DNA from: Mariprofundaceae bacterium
GTDB lineage: Bacteria > Pseudomonadota > Zetaproteobacteria > Mariprofundales > Mariprofundaceae
Assembly: GCA_030950985.1 (NCBI GenBank)
Contig: JAUZQM010000121.1
Location: 1 to 46,346 of the forward strand
Direction of reading: 5' to 3'
Length of the DNA stretch: 46,346 nt
The notes below the pieces were generated by a model that saw only the letters and a program-made list of their open reading frames with translations, was not told where the DNA came from and made no database searches. The position numbers and the translations under genes are program-made. This document shows positions 16,838 through 25,200 of this stretch, in pieces (position 1 is the first letter of the stretch; every line of letters begins with the position of its first letter).

Positions 16838-17467
16838 TTATTCAACCACACGATAAATTTTAGCCACATCTTGTAAGCCATGTTTGCTGACATGCAAATC
16901 ATGTAGTAACCCATCTTTCAAGCTGTAAACCCAAGCATGCAATGATAACACTTTACCAGCCACCCATGCATCTTGAATAATATGCGTTTGGCTTAGTTTT
17001 TCGACTTGATGTTTGGTATTGAGTTCACATAAATAATCCAATTGTTGTTGATAGCTACGCTCTTTCATCTGCGATTCATGCGCAATATAAATACCACGAA
17101 TACTACGAATCCAGTTATCGACAATGCCAAAATGTTGAGAATCCATCGCAGCACGCACGCCACCACAATCATAATGACCTGCAACAATAATATGCTCAAC
17201 ACCCAATACATGCACCGCATAATGGACTGCAGCTAAACAGTTCATATCCGTATGATGAACTTGATTGGAAACATTCCGATGCACAAAAACCATGCCCGGA
17301 TCGACACCAATCATTTCATTGGCAGGTACGCGAGAATCCGAGCAACCAATCCACATATATTTGGGATTTTTCAATTGTGCCAAATGTTCAAAATAGACTG
17401 GGTTTTGTTCAACCATCTGCTTTGCCCATGTTTTATTTTGCTGTAAAAGGTGTTCGGGTGTTGGCAT
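16838..17467 (-). CDS. can: Beta-class carbonic anhydrase
   Basis: This enzyme interconverts CO2 and bicarbonate in the cytoplasm and feeds carboxylation reactions. Zinc ligands and the catalytic pair are visible: CSDSRVP (Cys and Asp-Arg, residues ~42-46), then HYDCGG (His and Cys, ~98-101). The 209-residue length fits E. coli Can. The start at 17467 is preceded by AAAGGA; an in-frame upstream start at 17518 would overlap grxC. It is the third gene of a comF-grxC-can run, with only 22 bp after grxC. Confidence 0.95.
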   Translation of the reverse strand: MPTPEHLLQQNKTWAKQMVEQNPVYFEHLAQLKNPKYMWIGCSDSRVPANEMIGVDPGMVFVHRNVSNQVHHTDMNCLAAVHYAVHVLGVEHIIVAGHYDCGGVRAAMDSQHFGIVDNWIRSIRGIYIAHESQMKERSYQQQLDYLCELNTKHQVEKLSQTHIIQDAWVAGKVLSLHAWVYSLKDGLLHDLHVSKHGLQDVAKIYRVVE

Positions 17468-17489
17468 ATTAAATCCTTTAGCGGAGCTT

Positions 17490-17747
17490 TTAAGCGTTAA
17501 GCCAGTTCGTGAGTTCACCTTGACGATCTAGCGCATGCAAATCATCACAGCCACCCACATGACGATCATTGATGAAAATTTGTGGAATGGTGCGAACACC
17601 GGGTGCGCGTGTTGCCATTTCTTGACGACGTTCAGGTTCATTTTGAACATTATACTCTGTAAATTCAATGCCTCGCTGTTTTAATAGTGCTTTAGCACGC
17701 GAGCAATATGGGCAGTAATCCCCTGAATATATTTCAACTTTTGCCAT
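17490..17747 (-). CDS. grxC: Glutaredoxin 3
   Basis: This is an 85-residue dithiol glutaredoxin with active site CPYCSRAKALL (residues ~12-15), the cis-proline segment VRTIPQIFI and the glutathione-binding GGCDDLHAL. It reduces disulfides and glutathionylated proteins using glutathione. AAGGAG lies before the ATG. It is flanked by comF (12 bp upstream) and can. Confidence 0.96.
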   Translation of the reverse strand: MAKVEIYSGDYCPYCSRAKALLKQRGIEFTEYNVQNEPERRQEMATRAPGVRTIPQIFINDRHVGGCDDLHALDRQGELTNWLNA

Positions 17748-17759
17748 GATTAAATCTCC

Positions 17760-18506
17760 TTAAATGGTTTTCGATAATGACAATACATGCACAGGAAGAC
17801 CTGTTGCACGCAATGCCTTAGCAGCAAAATGCATGGTTGAACCCGTGGTAATAATATCATCTACCAACCATAATTTTCCCCGTGTATCATGTTGCTTTGC
17901 CCAATAGTCTTGGTTCAGCATGAATGCCTTACGAAGATTTTTTCGGCGTTGTTTGGCAGGCAATGCCGATTGTCGCATTTGTTCACCTTGCCGCCGTAAG
18001 ATATGCCAGTCCCAATGACATGCTACTTTTTTTGCCATCAAGTGGCATAAGTCTGCGGTATGATGTTGACCATGTTGACGCATTCTCGATAAAGGCATGG
18101 GAATCGGTATCAAGGTGTCATGCTTGTGCAATAAGTCTTTTAAATAGGGTGTGGCACTTTCAATAAGCCAACGCACACCTGCATCTTCCCCTTGTAACTT
18201 CCAAGCTAAAATCGCATCACGCACCGCACCTTGGTAACGATAGATGGCATGGGTCTCAAGTTGTGCAGGTGAGTGGATTAAACATTGGCCACATGGCCCT
18301 GGAGCAAGTGCATGGCTTAGTGGGGTGGCACATTGTCTACACCTATCATGAGGAAAAGGTCGAATGCTTGCCAAGCATGTGTGACAACAACCATCAACGT
18401 TTAACCCATGTTGACAAAATAAACATCTCGGCGGAAAAACTTGCTTACGAAGGTGATTGATACTTTTTTGAAACCAATGGGGTTTTATGTTTTGAATGCT
18501 CATCAT
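17760..18506 (-). CDS. comF: ComF-family phosphoribosyltransferase-like protein
   Basis: This is a 248-residue protein with an N-terminal zinc-ribbon-like region (CLFCQHGLNVDGCCHTC, then CRQC and CGQC) and a type I phosphoribosyltransferase fold. The PRPP loop is LWLVDDIITTGSTM near residue 205. ComF proteins are needed for DNA uptake in transformable bacteria, at or after transport of single strands; the GntX homologue has a related fold. ATG codons at 18506 and 18503 are both possible. It is the first gene of the comF-grxC-can run and is bordered upstream by pseudogene debris. Confidence 0.9.
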   Translation of the reverse strand: MMSIQNIKPHWFQKSINHLRKQVFPPRCLFCQHGLNVDGCCHTCLASIRPFPHDRCRQCATPLSHALAPGPCGQCLIHSPAQLETHAIYRYQGAVRDAILAWKLQGEDAGVRWLIESATPYLKDLLHKHDTLIPIPMPLSRMRQHGQHHTADLCHLMAKKVACHWDWHILRRQGEQMRQSALPAKQRRKNLRKAFMLNQDYWAKQHDTRGKLWLVDDIITTGSTMHFAAKALRATGLPVHVLSLSKTI

Positions 18507-18624
18507 GATGACTCCAAAAAAGTAAACATATAGGGAACTATTCAGCTCGTCCTTTATTTCTCAGATGTAAGCGTTAAAAAACACCCAATAAAAGACTTTA
18601 AGAATGATGTTGGTGTGTATTTAT

Positions 18625-18656
18625 TACCCTGGAAGTGCGGGTTTAGCTGCGCCGAA
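18625..18656. repeat. Single palindromic repeat of the GGAAGTGCGGCTTTAGCCGC family
   Basis: CTGGAAGTGCGGGTTTAGCTGCGCC is a degenerate single copy of the hairpin that occurs in the array at 45917-46346 and in the element at 1782-1958. It interrupts the ClpB remnant, falling just after the last recognisable ClpB residues. Confidence 0.55.
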
Positions 18657-18659
18657 TGA

Positions 18660-18803
18660 AATATACGAATTATCGCATGAGCATTATCAAATAAATGAGC
18701 AGCTAAGGTGCGTACGAGTTCTGGTTTACCCACACCCATCGAGCCTAAAAGATAAATGAACCAATAGGGCGTTCAGGATCAGTGATGCCAGCATAGCTTG
18801 CAC
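18660..18803 (-). pseudogene. ClpB-like ATPase remnant
   Basis: On the minus strand one frame gives AGITDPERPIGSFIF, and after a frameshift near 18745 another gives LGSMGVGKPELVRTLAAHLF, then DNAHAIIRI. Together these match the start of the second AAA+ module of ClpB/Hsp104 (typical GLSDPNRPIGSFIF LGPTGVGKTEL). The Walker A Thr is replaced by Pro, the frame is broken, and about 50 residues of a ~860-residue protein remain. It runs directly on from a GGDEF remnant, so the junction comes from a rearrangement. The extended reading frame down to 18554 after this point has no recognisable content. Confidence 0.75.
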
Positions 18804-19050
18804 CGCGTTATTTTGTCCTGTGCCCGCACCTGGTAGAATGATGCAAAATTCTTCGCCACCCAAGCGGGCAACCATATCGCTACTTCGGGTGCTTTCATTG
18901 AGAATGCTTGCCAATGTTTTTAAAATATCATCACCATAACGATCATTGATAAGTTTGAAGTGATCAATATCAATCATAATAAAACATGTGGGCAGGAAGT
19001 GTGGATAAAAATTCAGCTAGTTTACGGCGGTTAGCAAGTCCTATTTCTTT
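18804..19050 (-). pseudogene. GGDEF (diguanylate cyclase) domain remnant
   Basis: On the minus strand the first part reads GLANRRKLAEFLSTLPA, then a frameshift near 18980. The next frame then gives MIDIDHFKLINDRYGDD and VARLGGEEFCIILPGAG. These are the usual successive GGDEF-domain motifs, but they are split between frames and the C-terminal third is replaced by ClpB-like sequence. The gene is therefore inactive. Upstream, 19051-19212 holds nothing I can identify. Confidence 0.8.
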
Positions 19051-19212
19051 AAACCTGTTGAGCTTCCACAGCCATCATTGTGAACGTGATTTACATGGTT
19101 ACCTTTGGTATTAAAATAGCGAAACCTAAGTATGTTAAGTATGCGCATAATTGTGCGCTGAAATATGCAAGAATAACGCTATAATATTTTATAGAAGCAT
19201 GTTGGGTTTGTT

Positions 19213-19476
19213 TTACGGGGCTTTAGCAGAGATACTTAAAGCATGAATGGTTGAAGAAAAGCGTTCTTTTAAGGTGTCATAAATGAGACGATGACAGGCA
19301 ATGCGTGACTTTCCTCGGAAAATTTCAGCTGTAATCTGTACTGTAAAATGCCCACCTTGGCTATCTTTAACACCTGCATGTCCAGCATGTTTCCATGAAT
19401 CATCTTCGATATGTAGACTGACAGGTGACAAGTTTTCCATCAGTAGTTTATGAATAGCTTGTGCGCGACGACTCAT
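19213..19476 (-). CDS. bolA: BolA-family protein
   Basis: This is an 87-residue protein with the BolA fold signatures HIEDDSWKHAGHAG and GGHFTVQITAEIFRGKSRIACHRLIYDTL (shown here as two separate stretches). The invariant His of the RLIY region and the central HAGH could coordinate an Fe-S cluster together with a monothiol glutaredoxin. The family acts in iron homeostasis and Fe-S trafficking, and in E. coli BolA affects morphology. Its start overlaps the yhbY stop by 4 bp. The grxC at 17490 is a dithiol type, so it is not the expected partner. Confidence 0.9.
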   Translation of the reverse strand: MSRRAQAIHKLLMENLSPVSLHIEDDSWKHAGHAGVKDSQGGHFTVQITAEIFRGKSRIACHRLIYDTLKERFSSTIHALSISAKAP

Positions 19477-19757
19477 GTTTTTTTACAATGTTTGCGTTTG
19501 CGGTAAAGAATAAATATTTTGCCAATATGATGAACCAGTTCAGCAGCTGTTTTTTCACATAGGGTTTGCGCGGCGGCGATGCGATCATCGCGTTCACCGA
19601 GCTGAATGTGTACTTTGATTAGTTCATGGGTATCCAGTGTGATATGGGTTTCAGCAATGACAGCTTCTGAAATGCCACGTTGACCAATGCGTATGACTGG
19701 TTTGAGGTGGTGTGCTTTGGCTTTAAGGTTTTTACGTTGCAAGTTGTTCATTGGCAT
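19473..19757 (-). CDS. yhbY: YhbY/CRM-domain ribosome assembly RNA-binding protein
   Basis: This 94-residue protein has a CRS1/YhbY domain: NLQRKNLKAKAHHLKPVIRIG, the GxxG-type loop in IGQRGISEAV, and LIKVHIQLGERDDR. Family members bind pre-50S ribosomal particles. Two ATGs (19757 and 19751) are possible; a longer frame extending to 19904 lacks domain content and overlaps the divergent gene, so it is rejected. A GGAG occurs 11 bp before 19757. It overlaps bolA by 4 bp. Confidence 0.88.
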   Translation of the reverse strand: MPMNNLQRKNLKAKAHHLKPVIRIGQRGISEAVIAETHITLDTHELIKVHIQLGERDDRIAAAQTLCEKTAAELVHHIGKIFILYRKRKHCKKT

Positions 19758-19768
19758 GGTTGCAATAT

Positions 19769-19807
19769 CTCCAGAATTGAAATGAGTAGGCTCCAGAATT
19801 GAATGAG
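19769..19807. repeat. 22-bp direct repeat in the yhbY / diguanylate cyclase divergent region
   Basis: CTCCAGAATTGAAATGAG (19769-19786) and CTCCAGAATTGAATGAG (19791-19807) are direct repeats whose starts lie 22 bp apart, about two DNA turns. The first copy includes, on the minus strand, the TGGAG upstream of yhbY. They could be operator half-sites or a small tandem duplication. Confidence 0.55.
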
Positions 19808-19826
19808 CGGATGGCGATAGTAGCGG

Positions 19827-19855
19827 TAGACAAAATGTACGCCACGTTTTATGTT
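19827..19855 (+). promoter_or_regulatory. Sigma70-type promoter for the second-messenger genes
   Basis: TAGACA (19827-19832) and TATGTT (19850-19855) are separated by 17 bp, 34 bp before the GTG start at 19889. The -35 matches five of six consensus bases and the -10 four of six. The pair of direct repeats lies just upstream. Confidence 0.5.
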
Positions 19856-19888
19856 GCAAGATTGTGCTTGCTTGTAGGAGTGTGAGGA

Positions 19889-20803
19889 GTGAAAGATAAA
19901 GCAAAACGATTAAAAAATGACTCCAGCAGGGTGGTTATTTTGGGTGGAGGACGCGGTGGCTTAGCGATGTTGGAAATATTGCATGATGAATCCTTGGCGG
20001 AGGTGATTGGTGTCGTGGATGTGGATGAAATTGCAATCGGTATGCTGAAAGCTCGTGAGTTAGGTGTGCAAACTTTTTATAATGTTGAAACGGCATTGCT
20101 GGCATGTGCTCCTTGTGTCGCCTTTAATTTAACGAACAATGAAAAGGTTGAAAAAATAGCTGCTGGAATTTTAGGCTCAGGTGGTGTGATTGGTGGGTTA
20201 GAAGGGCGTTTGATGTGGCAAATGCTGACTTATATGAAAGAATCTAAAAATCATTTGGAATATCTTGCGATGCATGATTCCCTGACGGGCTTATGTAATC
20301 GACGTTATGTCTCTAAGCAATTAGAGAGAGAAGTGAGTCATGCTATGCGTTATGGCGTTGAGTGTTCTTTGGCGATTCTTGATTTGGATCACTTTAAGCA
20401 AGTTAATGATACACATGGGCATTTATCTGGTGATATTGTATTGAAATATGTTGCCGATGTACTACAAAAAAATATTCGTGCTTCAGATGTTCTTGGGCGA
20501 TGGGGTGGAGAAGAATTCTTAGTGGTGTTACCTCATACATCCGAGAAAAATGCAACGCATGCGATTCAAAAATGTTTGGATGCGTTGAAAAAAGATGCTG
20601 TTGAATTATTGGATGGTACGCATTTGAATGTTAGTTTTTCGGCAGGCGTTGCATCCGTTGCATCGTTAGCAATTTGTCCTGAAAAAGAACGTAATCAAGA
20701 TGTTAATGAATGTATGAATGTTTTTTTGGAGTTGGTGGATAGCCGCTTGTATCAAGCTAAAGGTCAAGGGCGTTCGTGTGTGGTAGGTGTGAATAGTTGG
20801 TGA
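19889..20803 (+). CDS. Diguanylate cyclase with N-terminal Rossmann-type domain
   Basis: This is a 304-residue soluble protein. Residues ~10-105 form a nucleotide-binding fold: VVILGGGRGGLAMLEIL is a glycine-rich dinucleotide loop, followed by VIGVVDVDE and a VAFNLTNN segment. Residues ~130-300 are a complete GGDEF domain (LTGLCNRR, DLDHFKQVND, active site GGEEF). An intact inhibitory I-site RASD lies five residues before the active site. It should make c-di-GMP from GTP, perhaps in response to NAD(P)(H) or another nucleotide. The GTG start has TAGGAG 8 bp upstream. It is 24 bp from the adenylate cyclase gene. This domain pairing is unusual among well-studied GGDEF proteins. Confidence 0.9.
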   Translation: MKDKAKRLKNDSSRVVILGGGRGGLAMLEILHDESLAEVIGVVDVDEIAIGMLKARELGVQTFYNVETALLACAPCVAFNLTNNEKVEKIAAGILGSGGVIGGLEGRLMWQMLTYMKESKNHLEYLAMHDSLTGLCNRRYVSKQLEREVSHAMRYGVECSLAILDLDHFKQVNDTHGHLSGDIVLKYVADVLQKNIRASDVLGRWGGEEFLVVLPHTSEKNATHAIQKCLDALKKDAVELLDGTHLNVSFSAGVASVASLAICPEKERNQDVNECMNVFLELVDSRLYQAKGQGRSCVVGVNSW

Positions 20804-20827
20804 ATATAGCTATGGGGAAAGTGGTGT

Positions 20828-22255
20828 ATGAGCAAAGTTGAAGGTAAAACATCAAGGCGATTTCAGATTCGTTGGCGCTGGACATTAATGGTGGAATTTG
20901 CAGTTGTCATGACAGTTGCTATTTTGATGATGATCATTTTGAACGTTGAACGCGACGCTTGGTTGCACAATCAAGAAACACAAGCAAAAGTATCAGTAAA
21001 TCGTTTGTCAGAAGCATTGAAGCTACCATTGTTGAGTGGAAGTGAAGCGGAAGTTGGGGCAATTATTCATAGTTTTATGGAAACAGAAAAGGCTGTACTT
21101 GCGGTTTCAGTTCATTTTTCTCACGGTACACGAGGCAAGGTTTTTGGTGATGTAGGTGGAGATAAAATACTGTTAAATCATCAAACCTATGCCTTCGATG
21201 TGCTACGTCTTGATAGTGACAATCTATGGTTTGCGAAACGTATTCAATATGCCAATACATCAATAGGTGATGTTGCCGTACATTATTCTCAAAGTGCTTG
21301 GGCGTTGTTGTCGCAACGAATTTTGCATCAAATGTTGTTGGCAGCGATTGGAGTGGTTTTGTTATCGAGTTTGCTAATTTATTGGGTTGCAGGGAAAATT
21401 AGCAAGCCAATGGAGCTATTGGCAGCCGCGGCTTCTCGTGTGGCTGCTGGAGACTATCAAGTGCAACTCACCGTGAAAGGCAATGACGAAGTGAGTGATG
21501 CTATGAGTCAGTTTAATCAGATGGTGATGGAGCTGAAACATAAGGAAAAAATGCGAGATACCTTTGGTAAGTATTTAAATCCCAAATTGGTATCGGAAGT
21601 GTTTAAACATGGCTCAGCTAAAATGGATAATCACTGTCAAGTTGTAACTGTTCTTTTTGCAGATATGGTTGGCTTCACCTCCTTTTCGGAAAGTGCAAGG
21701 CCTGAATATGTGGTGGATGTGTTGAATAAACATTTTGAAGTATTTCATCGTATTATTGATTATTTTGGTGGGCATGTAGATAAGTATATTGGTGATGCTG
21801 TGATGGCGGTATTTAATCACCCTAAAGAAAATGAACATCATATTGAGTATGCTGTGATGGCCGCGTTAGCGATGGTAAAGGCTTGTGAAAACTTGGGTAT
21901 TTTGCGGCAAAATGGTGAAAAAATATCATTTCGTATAGGGCTTAATTGTGGCGATGCTATCGTAGGGAGTATTGGGGCGAATGAGCGTTTGGAATATACG
22001 GTAATTGGCAATACAGTGAATGTTGCATCTCGTATGTGTGGTTTGGGTGAGGGTGGTGGAGTTGTTTTATCACATGCTACATTTGAAATGTTAGATGATC
22101 GTTTTGCTTTTGAAACATTGGGAATAAAAAAAGTGAAAGGTGTTACAGATTTATTGGAATGTGGTTGTGTAGTGGTGCAGGATCAAATATTACAAGAGAA
22201 AATTAATACAGCGGTTGGCTTAGCATTTGATTTAACTGTTGAATTACACGCTTAA
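20828..22255 (+). CDS. Membrane-bound class III adenylate cyclase with HAMP domain
   Basis: The 475-residue protein has a membrane helix (~18-40), a periplasmic sensor region of ~120 residues, a second helix (~163-185) and a HAMP domain (~186-238). The class III cyclase domain spans ~265-450. Metal-binding Asp residues are in LFADMVGFTSFS and YIGDAVMAVFN. The Lys in VDKYIGDAV is the adenine-selecting type. NTVNVASRM provides the Asn and Arg that stabilise the transition state. It should make cAMP in response to a periplasmic or membrane signal. It is the middle gene of a three-gene run with a diguanylate cyclase and a lipoprotein. Confidence 0.92.
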   Translation: MSKVEGKTSRRFQIRWRWTLMVEFAVVMTVAILMMIILNVERDAWLHNQETQAKVSVNRLSEALKLPLLSGSEAEVGAIIHSFMETEKAVLAVSVHFSHGTRGKVFGDVGGDKILLNHQTYAFDVLRLDSDNLWFAKRIQYANTSIGDVAVHYSQSAWALLSQRILHQMLLAAIGVVLLSSLLIYWVAGKISKPMELLAAAASRVAAGDYQVQLTVKGNDEVSDAMSQFNQMVMELKHKEKMRDTFGKYLNPKLVSEVFKHGSAKMDNHCQVVTVLFADMVGFTSFSESARPEYVVDVLNKHFEVFHRIIDYFGGHVDKYIGDAVMAVFNHPKENEHHIEYAVMAALAMVKACENLGILRQNGEKISFRIGLNCGDAIVGSIGANERLEYTVIGNTVNVASRMCGLGEGGGVVLSHATFEMLDDRFAFETLGIKKVKGVTDLLECGCVVVQDQILQEKINTAVGLAFDLTVELHA

Positions 22256-22269
22256 ATTGGAGAAGTGAC

Positions 22270-23424
22270 TTGAATCGTTTTTTTTATATTCTGGCAATAC
22301 TGGGATTTATTTTTATATCAGGTTGTGTGCCATCTCATGGTGGTTTGTCGAAGGATAATGAGAAAAAACACGTCTTTGTCGATGCTTCTCAAAGGTTTTA
22401 TCTTGTTAAAAAGAAATTTTCTGTTGGCAAAGTGATGGAAGCTTATCAAGTTGCTCAAGCGATTACTTCCAATGATAAAGATTATGCAGCGGCTCGTTTG
22501 TTTTTGAAGAAAACGCTGAACCCTGCGCGTATTCACTTACTTCGGTATTATAAGAGCATTGCTAAGAAAGCAGAGCGTGAAAGAAATTGGAATAAGGCTT
22601 GGGTTAATTATAAACAAACTGCAGAATTTTCAGCTAAACCTGAGGTTTTTGATTCAAATATAGCATCGGTCTACTTGCATCGTGAGCAGCTGCGCTTGAA
22701 CACCTTGTTAAAACAACGACGTTTAGAAGATCATGCCTTGTTGCAAGGTTTAAAAGGCTATCAAGTTCCGCAAGGTGTGGCGCAATATGATGTTATTTTT
22801 TTAGCTTTTTCAAAACAACACCATGCTGATTTATATCAGAGAGCCGAACAAGCTTATTTGGCAGCCAATGCCTATGTTAGCAAAAAAAAGTGGGTTCCGG
22901 CCTATGTTTTGATTGAATCACATTTGCGATTGATGCCGGATTCGTTAATTGGAAAAGAATTACTTTATACGATTCAGAAAGCATGGTTGAAAGGTCTGGC
23001 GATTCCTAAAGGGTTGAGTGAAAAAAGAGTCGTAAAGAAGAAAATTAGTGTACCGCTTTCTCCAAAAGAGGTGAAAAAGCCAGTTGTTTTGTTGAAAAGT
23101 GTTGTTTTGTCGAAAAGTGATATTCAAGCTTTGGTAAAGGATCAGAGGTGGATAGAAGCACAGGATGCAGCCGTGATTTATCAGGAACATCAAGGAGAAG
23201 GCGCCGATACTTTGCTTCAAGGTATCAATGTTCAAATTAAGAGGCTAGCTGGGCAAGCATTCCAACGGGGTAGCCGGGCTTTTCAACAAGAATATATTGA
23301 TCAAGCTGTGCAGTTTTGGGATGAGGCAGTGCAATTTGAACCCAGTAATGAAACTTATTTAGATGCGTTGAATCGAGCCTTATCGCTGCAAGAACGGTTG
23401 CACTTATTACGCCATAAAAAGTAG
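22270..23424 (+). CDS. Lipoprotein with TPR-like helical repeats, unknown function
   Basis: The 384-residue protein has a lipoprotein signal peptide with lipobox FISGC (Cys ~19). The rest is basic and largely helical, with TPR-like pairs such as WNKAWVNYKQTAEFSAKPEVF and a better C-terminal match, AVQFWDEAVQFEPSNETYLDALNRAL. The start is a TTG with GGAGAAG about 5 bp upstream. It follows the adenylate cyclase by 14 bp and precedes ispG by 6 bp. It may be a periplasmic partner of the cyclase sensor domain or an envelope scaffold; the family is not recognised. Confidence 0.82.
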   Translation: MNRFFYILAILGFIFISGCVPSHGGLSKDNEKKHVFVDASQRFYLVKKKFSVGKVMEAYQVAQAITSNDKDYAAARLFLKKTLNPARIHLLRYYKSIAKKAERERNWNKAWVNYKQTAEFSAKPEVFDSNIASVYLHREQLRLNTLLKQRRLEDHALLQGLKGYQVPQGVAQYDVIFLAFSKQHHADLYQRAEQAYLAANAYVSKKKWVPAYVLIESHLRLMPDSLIGKELLYTIQKAWLKGLAIPKGLSEKRVVKKKISVPLSPKEVKKPVVLLKSVVLSKSDIQALVKDQRWIEAQDAAVIYQEHQGEGADTLLQGINVQIKRLAGQAFQRGSRAFQQEYIDQAVQFWDEAVQFEPSNETYLDALNRALSLQERLHLLRHKK

Positions 23425-23430
23425 GGGATT

Positions 23431-24525
23431 ATGCGAGATATTATTGTTATGCCACGTCGTCAAACACGAAAAATTAGGGTTGGGAATGTTGCTGTAGGTG
23501 GAAATGCACCAATTGCTGTACAATCTATGACCAATACTTTAACTTCCGATATAGATGGAACCGTTGCACAAGTACATTCGCTAGCAGAAGCAGGTGCGGA
23601 TATCGTGAGGATTTCGGTCCCAGATGTTGAATCAGCTGCTGCGATGCCTGAAATTTTGAGGCAAACAAATGTGCCTATTATCGCTGATATACATTTTAGT
23701 TATAAAATGGCCTTATTGGCGCTTGATGCGGGCGTGCATGGCTTGCGTTTAAATCCCGGTAATATTGGTAGTCGAGATCGAGTTGAACGTGTGGTTAAAA
23801 TGGCACAAGAGCGTGGTGTGTCGATTCGTATTGGTGTAAACGCAGGTTCACTTGAAAAGGAATTTAATGAGCAATATGGTGAGCCTTGTGCTGATGCGAT
23901 GGTAGCTTCAGCGCTGCGACATATTCGAATTCTTGAAGATATGAATTTTCATGATATTAAAGTATCACTGAAAGCGAGTAATATTCCGATGACGGTGACT
24001 GCTTATCGTAAACTGGCTGGAAAAGTTGATTATCCTTTTCATTTGGGCATTACTGAATCAGGAAGTTTGTTTGGTGGTACAGTGAAGTCATCGGTGGGTT
24101 TAGGTTTAATTTTGTCAGATGGCATTGGTGATACCATACGGGTGTCTTTGGCTGCAGATCCCAAAGAAGAAATTAAAGTTGGTTTTGAAATTCTCAAAAG
24201 TCTTGGTCTTCGCCATCGTGGTGTGAATTTAATTGCTTGCCCTTCATGTGCGAGACAAAAATTTAATGTTATTGAGATGGTGCAAGAACTTGAAGGACGG
24301 CTAGCGCATATTCAAGAACCTGTTGATGTGGCTGTGATTGGTTGTGTTGTGAATGGACCAGGCGAAGCCAAGGAAGTGCAAGTGGGGATTACAGGCGGTT
24401 ATCCCACCCATACTTTTTATCATGATGGTGAAAAATTTGGTCGCGTAAAATCATCGAATATGATTGATGCATTGGTGGAAGAAGTGGAAAAGCGTGCTAC
24501 TGTGATGCGTGAAAATAAAAAATAG
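23431..24525 (+). CDS. ispG: 4-hydroxy-3-methylbut-2-enyl diphosphate synthase
   Basis: This [4Fe-4S] enzyme of the MEP isoprenoid pathway converts methylerythritol cyclodiphosphate to HMBPP. The N-terminal TIM barrel begins [16 protein letters not shown] and includes [10 protein letters not shown] and [10 protein letters not shown]. The C-terminal cluster ligands are the two Cys in CPSCARQ and the one in [10 protein letters not shown]. The 364-residue length is that of the bacterial short form. Together with dxr and uppS in this window it covers isoprenoid carrier synthesis. Confidence 0.97.
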   Translation: MRDIIVMPRRQTRKIRVGNVAVGGNAPIAVQSMTNTLTSDIDGTVAQVHSLAEAGADIVRISVPDVESAAAMPEILRQTNVPIIADIHFSYKMALLALDAGVHGLRLNPGNIGSRDRVERVVKMAQERGVSIRIGVNAGSLEKEFNEQYGEPCADAMVASALRHIRILEDMNFHDIKVSLKASNIPMTVTAYRKLAGKVDYPFHLGITESGSLFGGTVKSSVGLGLILSDGIGDTIRVSLAADPKEEIKVGFEILKSLGLRHRGVNLIACPSCARQKFNVIEMVQELEGRLAHIQEPVDVAVIGCVVNGPGEAKEVQVGITGGYPTHTFYHDGEKFGRVKSSNMIDALVEEVEKRATVMRENKK

Positions 24526-24577
24526 AAGTTTTATTGGATGATGAGTGAATAGTTTGAACTATAAGGAGAAAAGAACG

Positions 24578-25144
24578 ATGAAAAAATATATATTAGGTAT
24601 GTCTAGTTTGGCAGTGTTGTTTACATTTTCACTGAACGTATGGGCTGAAGATTCAGAACATGAGTCAGAAAAAGCGAAGAATTATACACAAGCAACACCT
24701 GTTCATTCGTCCATGCAGGGCAAAAAAAATTATCACAAAGAGTGTTCGTCGTGTCATATGGCTTATCCAGCCAATTTTCTTCCCGCTCGATCGTGGAAAG
24801 CATTGCTCAACGGTTTGGATAAACATTTTGGTGAAAATGCTGAGCTAGATGCAGAAGATAAGCGCAGTATTCTCACCTATTTGGATGCGAATGCATCTGA
24901 TCATAGCCACAGCCGTTTTGCAGCTTGGATCAATCGTTCGATTTCTCCGAATAAAACACCGTTGCGTATTACTAAAACACGTTATTTTGACCGTTTGCAT
25001 GATGAAGTGCCGACCCGTTTTGTATCAGGAAATCCTAAAGTTCGTTCATTTTCAAATTGTATCGCATGTCATCGTGGCGCAGATCAAGGTGATTTTGATG
25101 AAGATCGTGTGATGATTCCTGGAATGAAGCGTTGGCATGATTGA
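24578..25144 (+). CDS. Dihaem cytochrome c (DHC family)
   Basis: The 188-residue protein has a signal peptide (ending NVWAE, ~24) and two haem c motifs, CSSCH (~58) and CIACH (~160). The conserved stretch MAYPANFLPARSW just after the first motif, and LRITKTRYF in the middle, fit the DHC family of dihaem cytochromes. These are found in the periplasm, often with a cytochrome b partner; no partner is seen here. Start chosen at 24578, with AAGGAG 8 bp upstream; a GTG at 24545 is in frame but unneeded. It lies between ispG and hisS, an unusual place. Confidence 0.9.
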   Translation: MKKYILGMSSLAVLFTFSLNVWAEDSEHESEKAKNYTQATPVHSSMQGKKNYHKECSSCHMAYPANFLPARSWKALLNGLDKHFGENAELDAEDKRSILTYLDANASDHSHSRFAAWINRSISPNKTPLRITKTRYFDRLHDEVPTRFVSGNPKVRSFSNCIACHRGADQGDFDEDRVMIPGMKRWHD

Positions 25145-25200
25145 TACCATTGAAAGATAACTATGTTATTCAATAAACATTGTTGTAATTGAGAGAAAAC

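Noticed and set aside
19473-19904. Long YhbY with a 49-residue N-terminal extension
   Set aside because: The extra part has no domain, overlaps the start of the divergent gene, and the ATG at 19757 gives the usual YhbY length.
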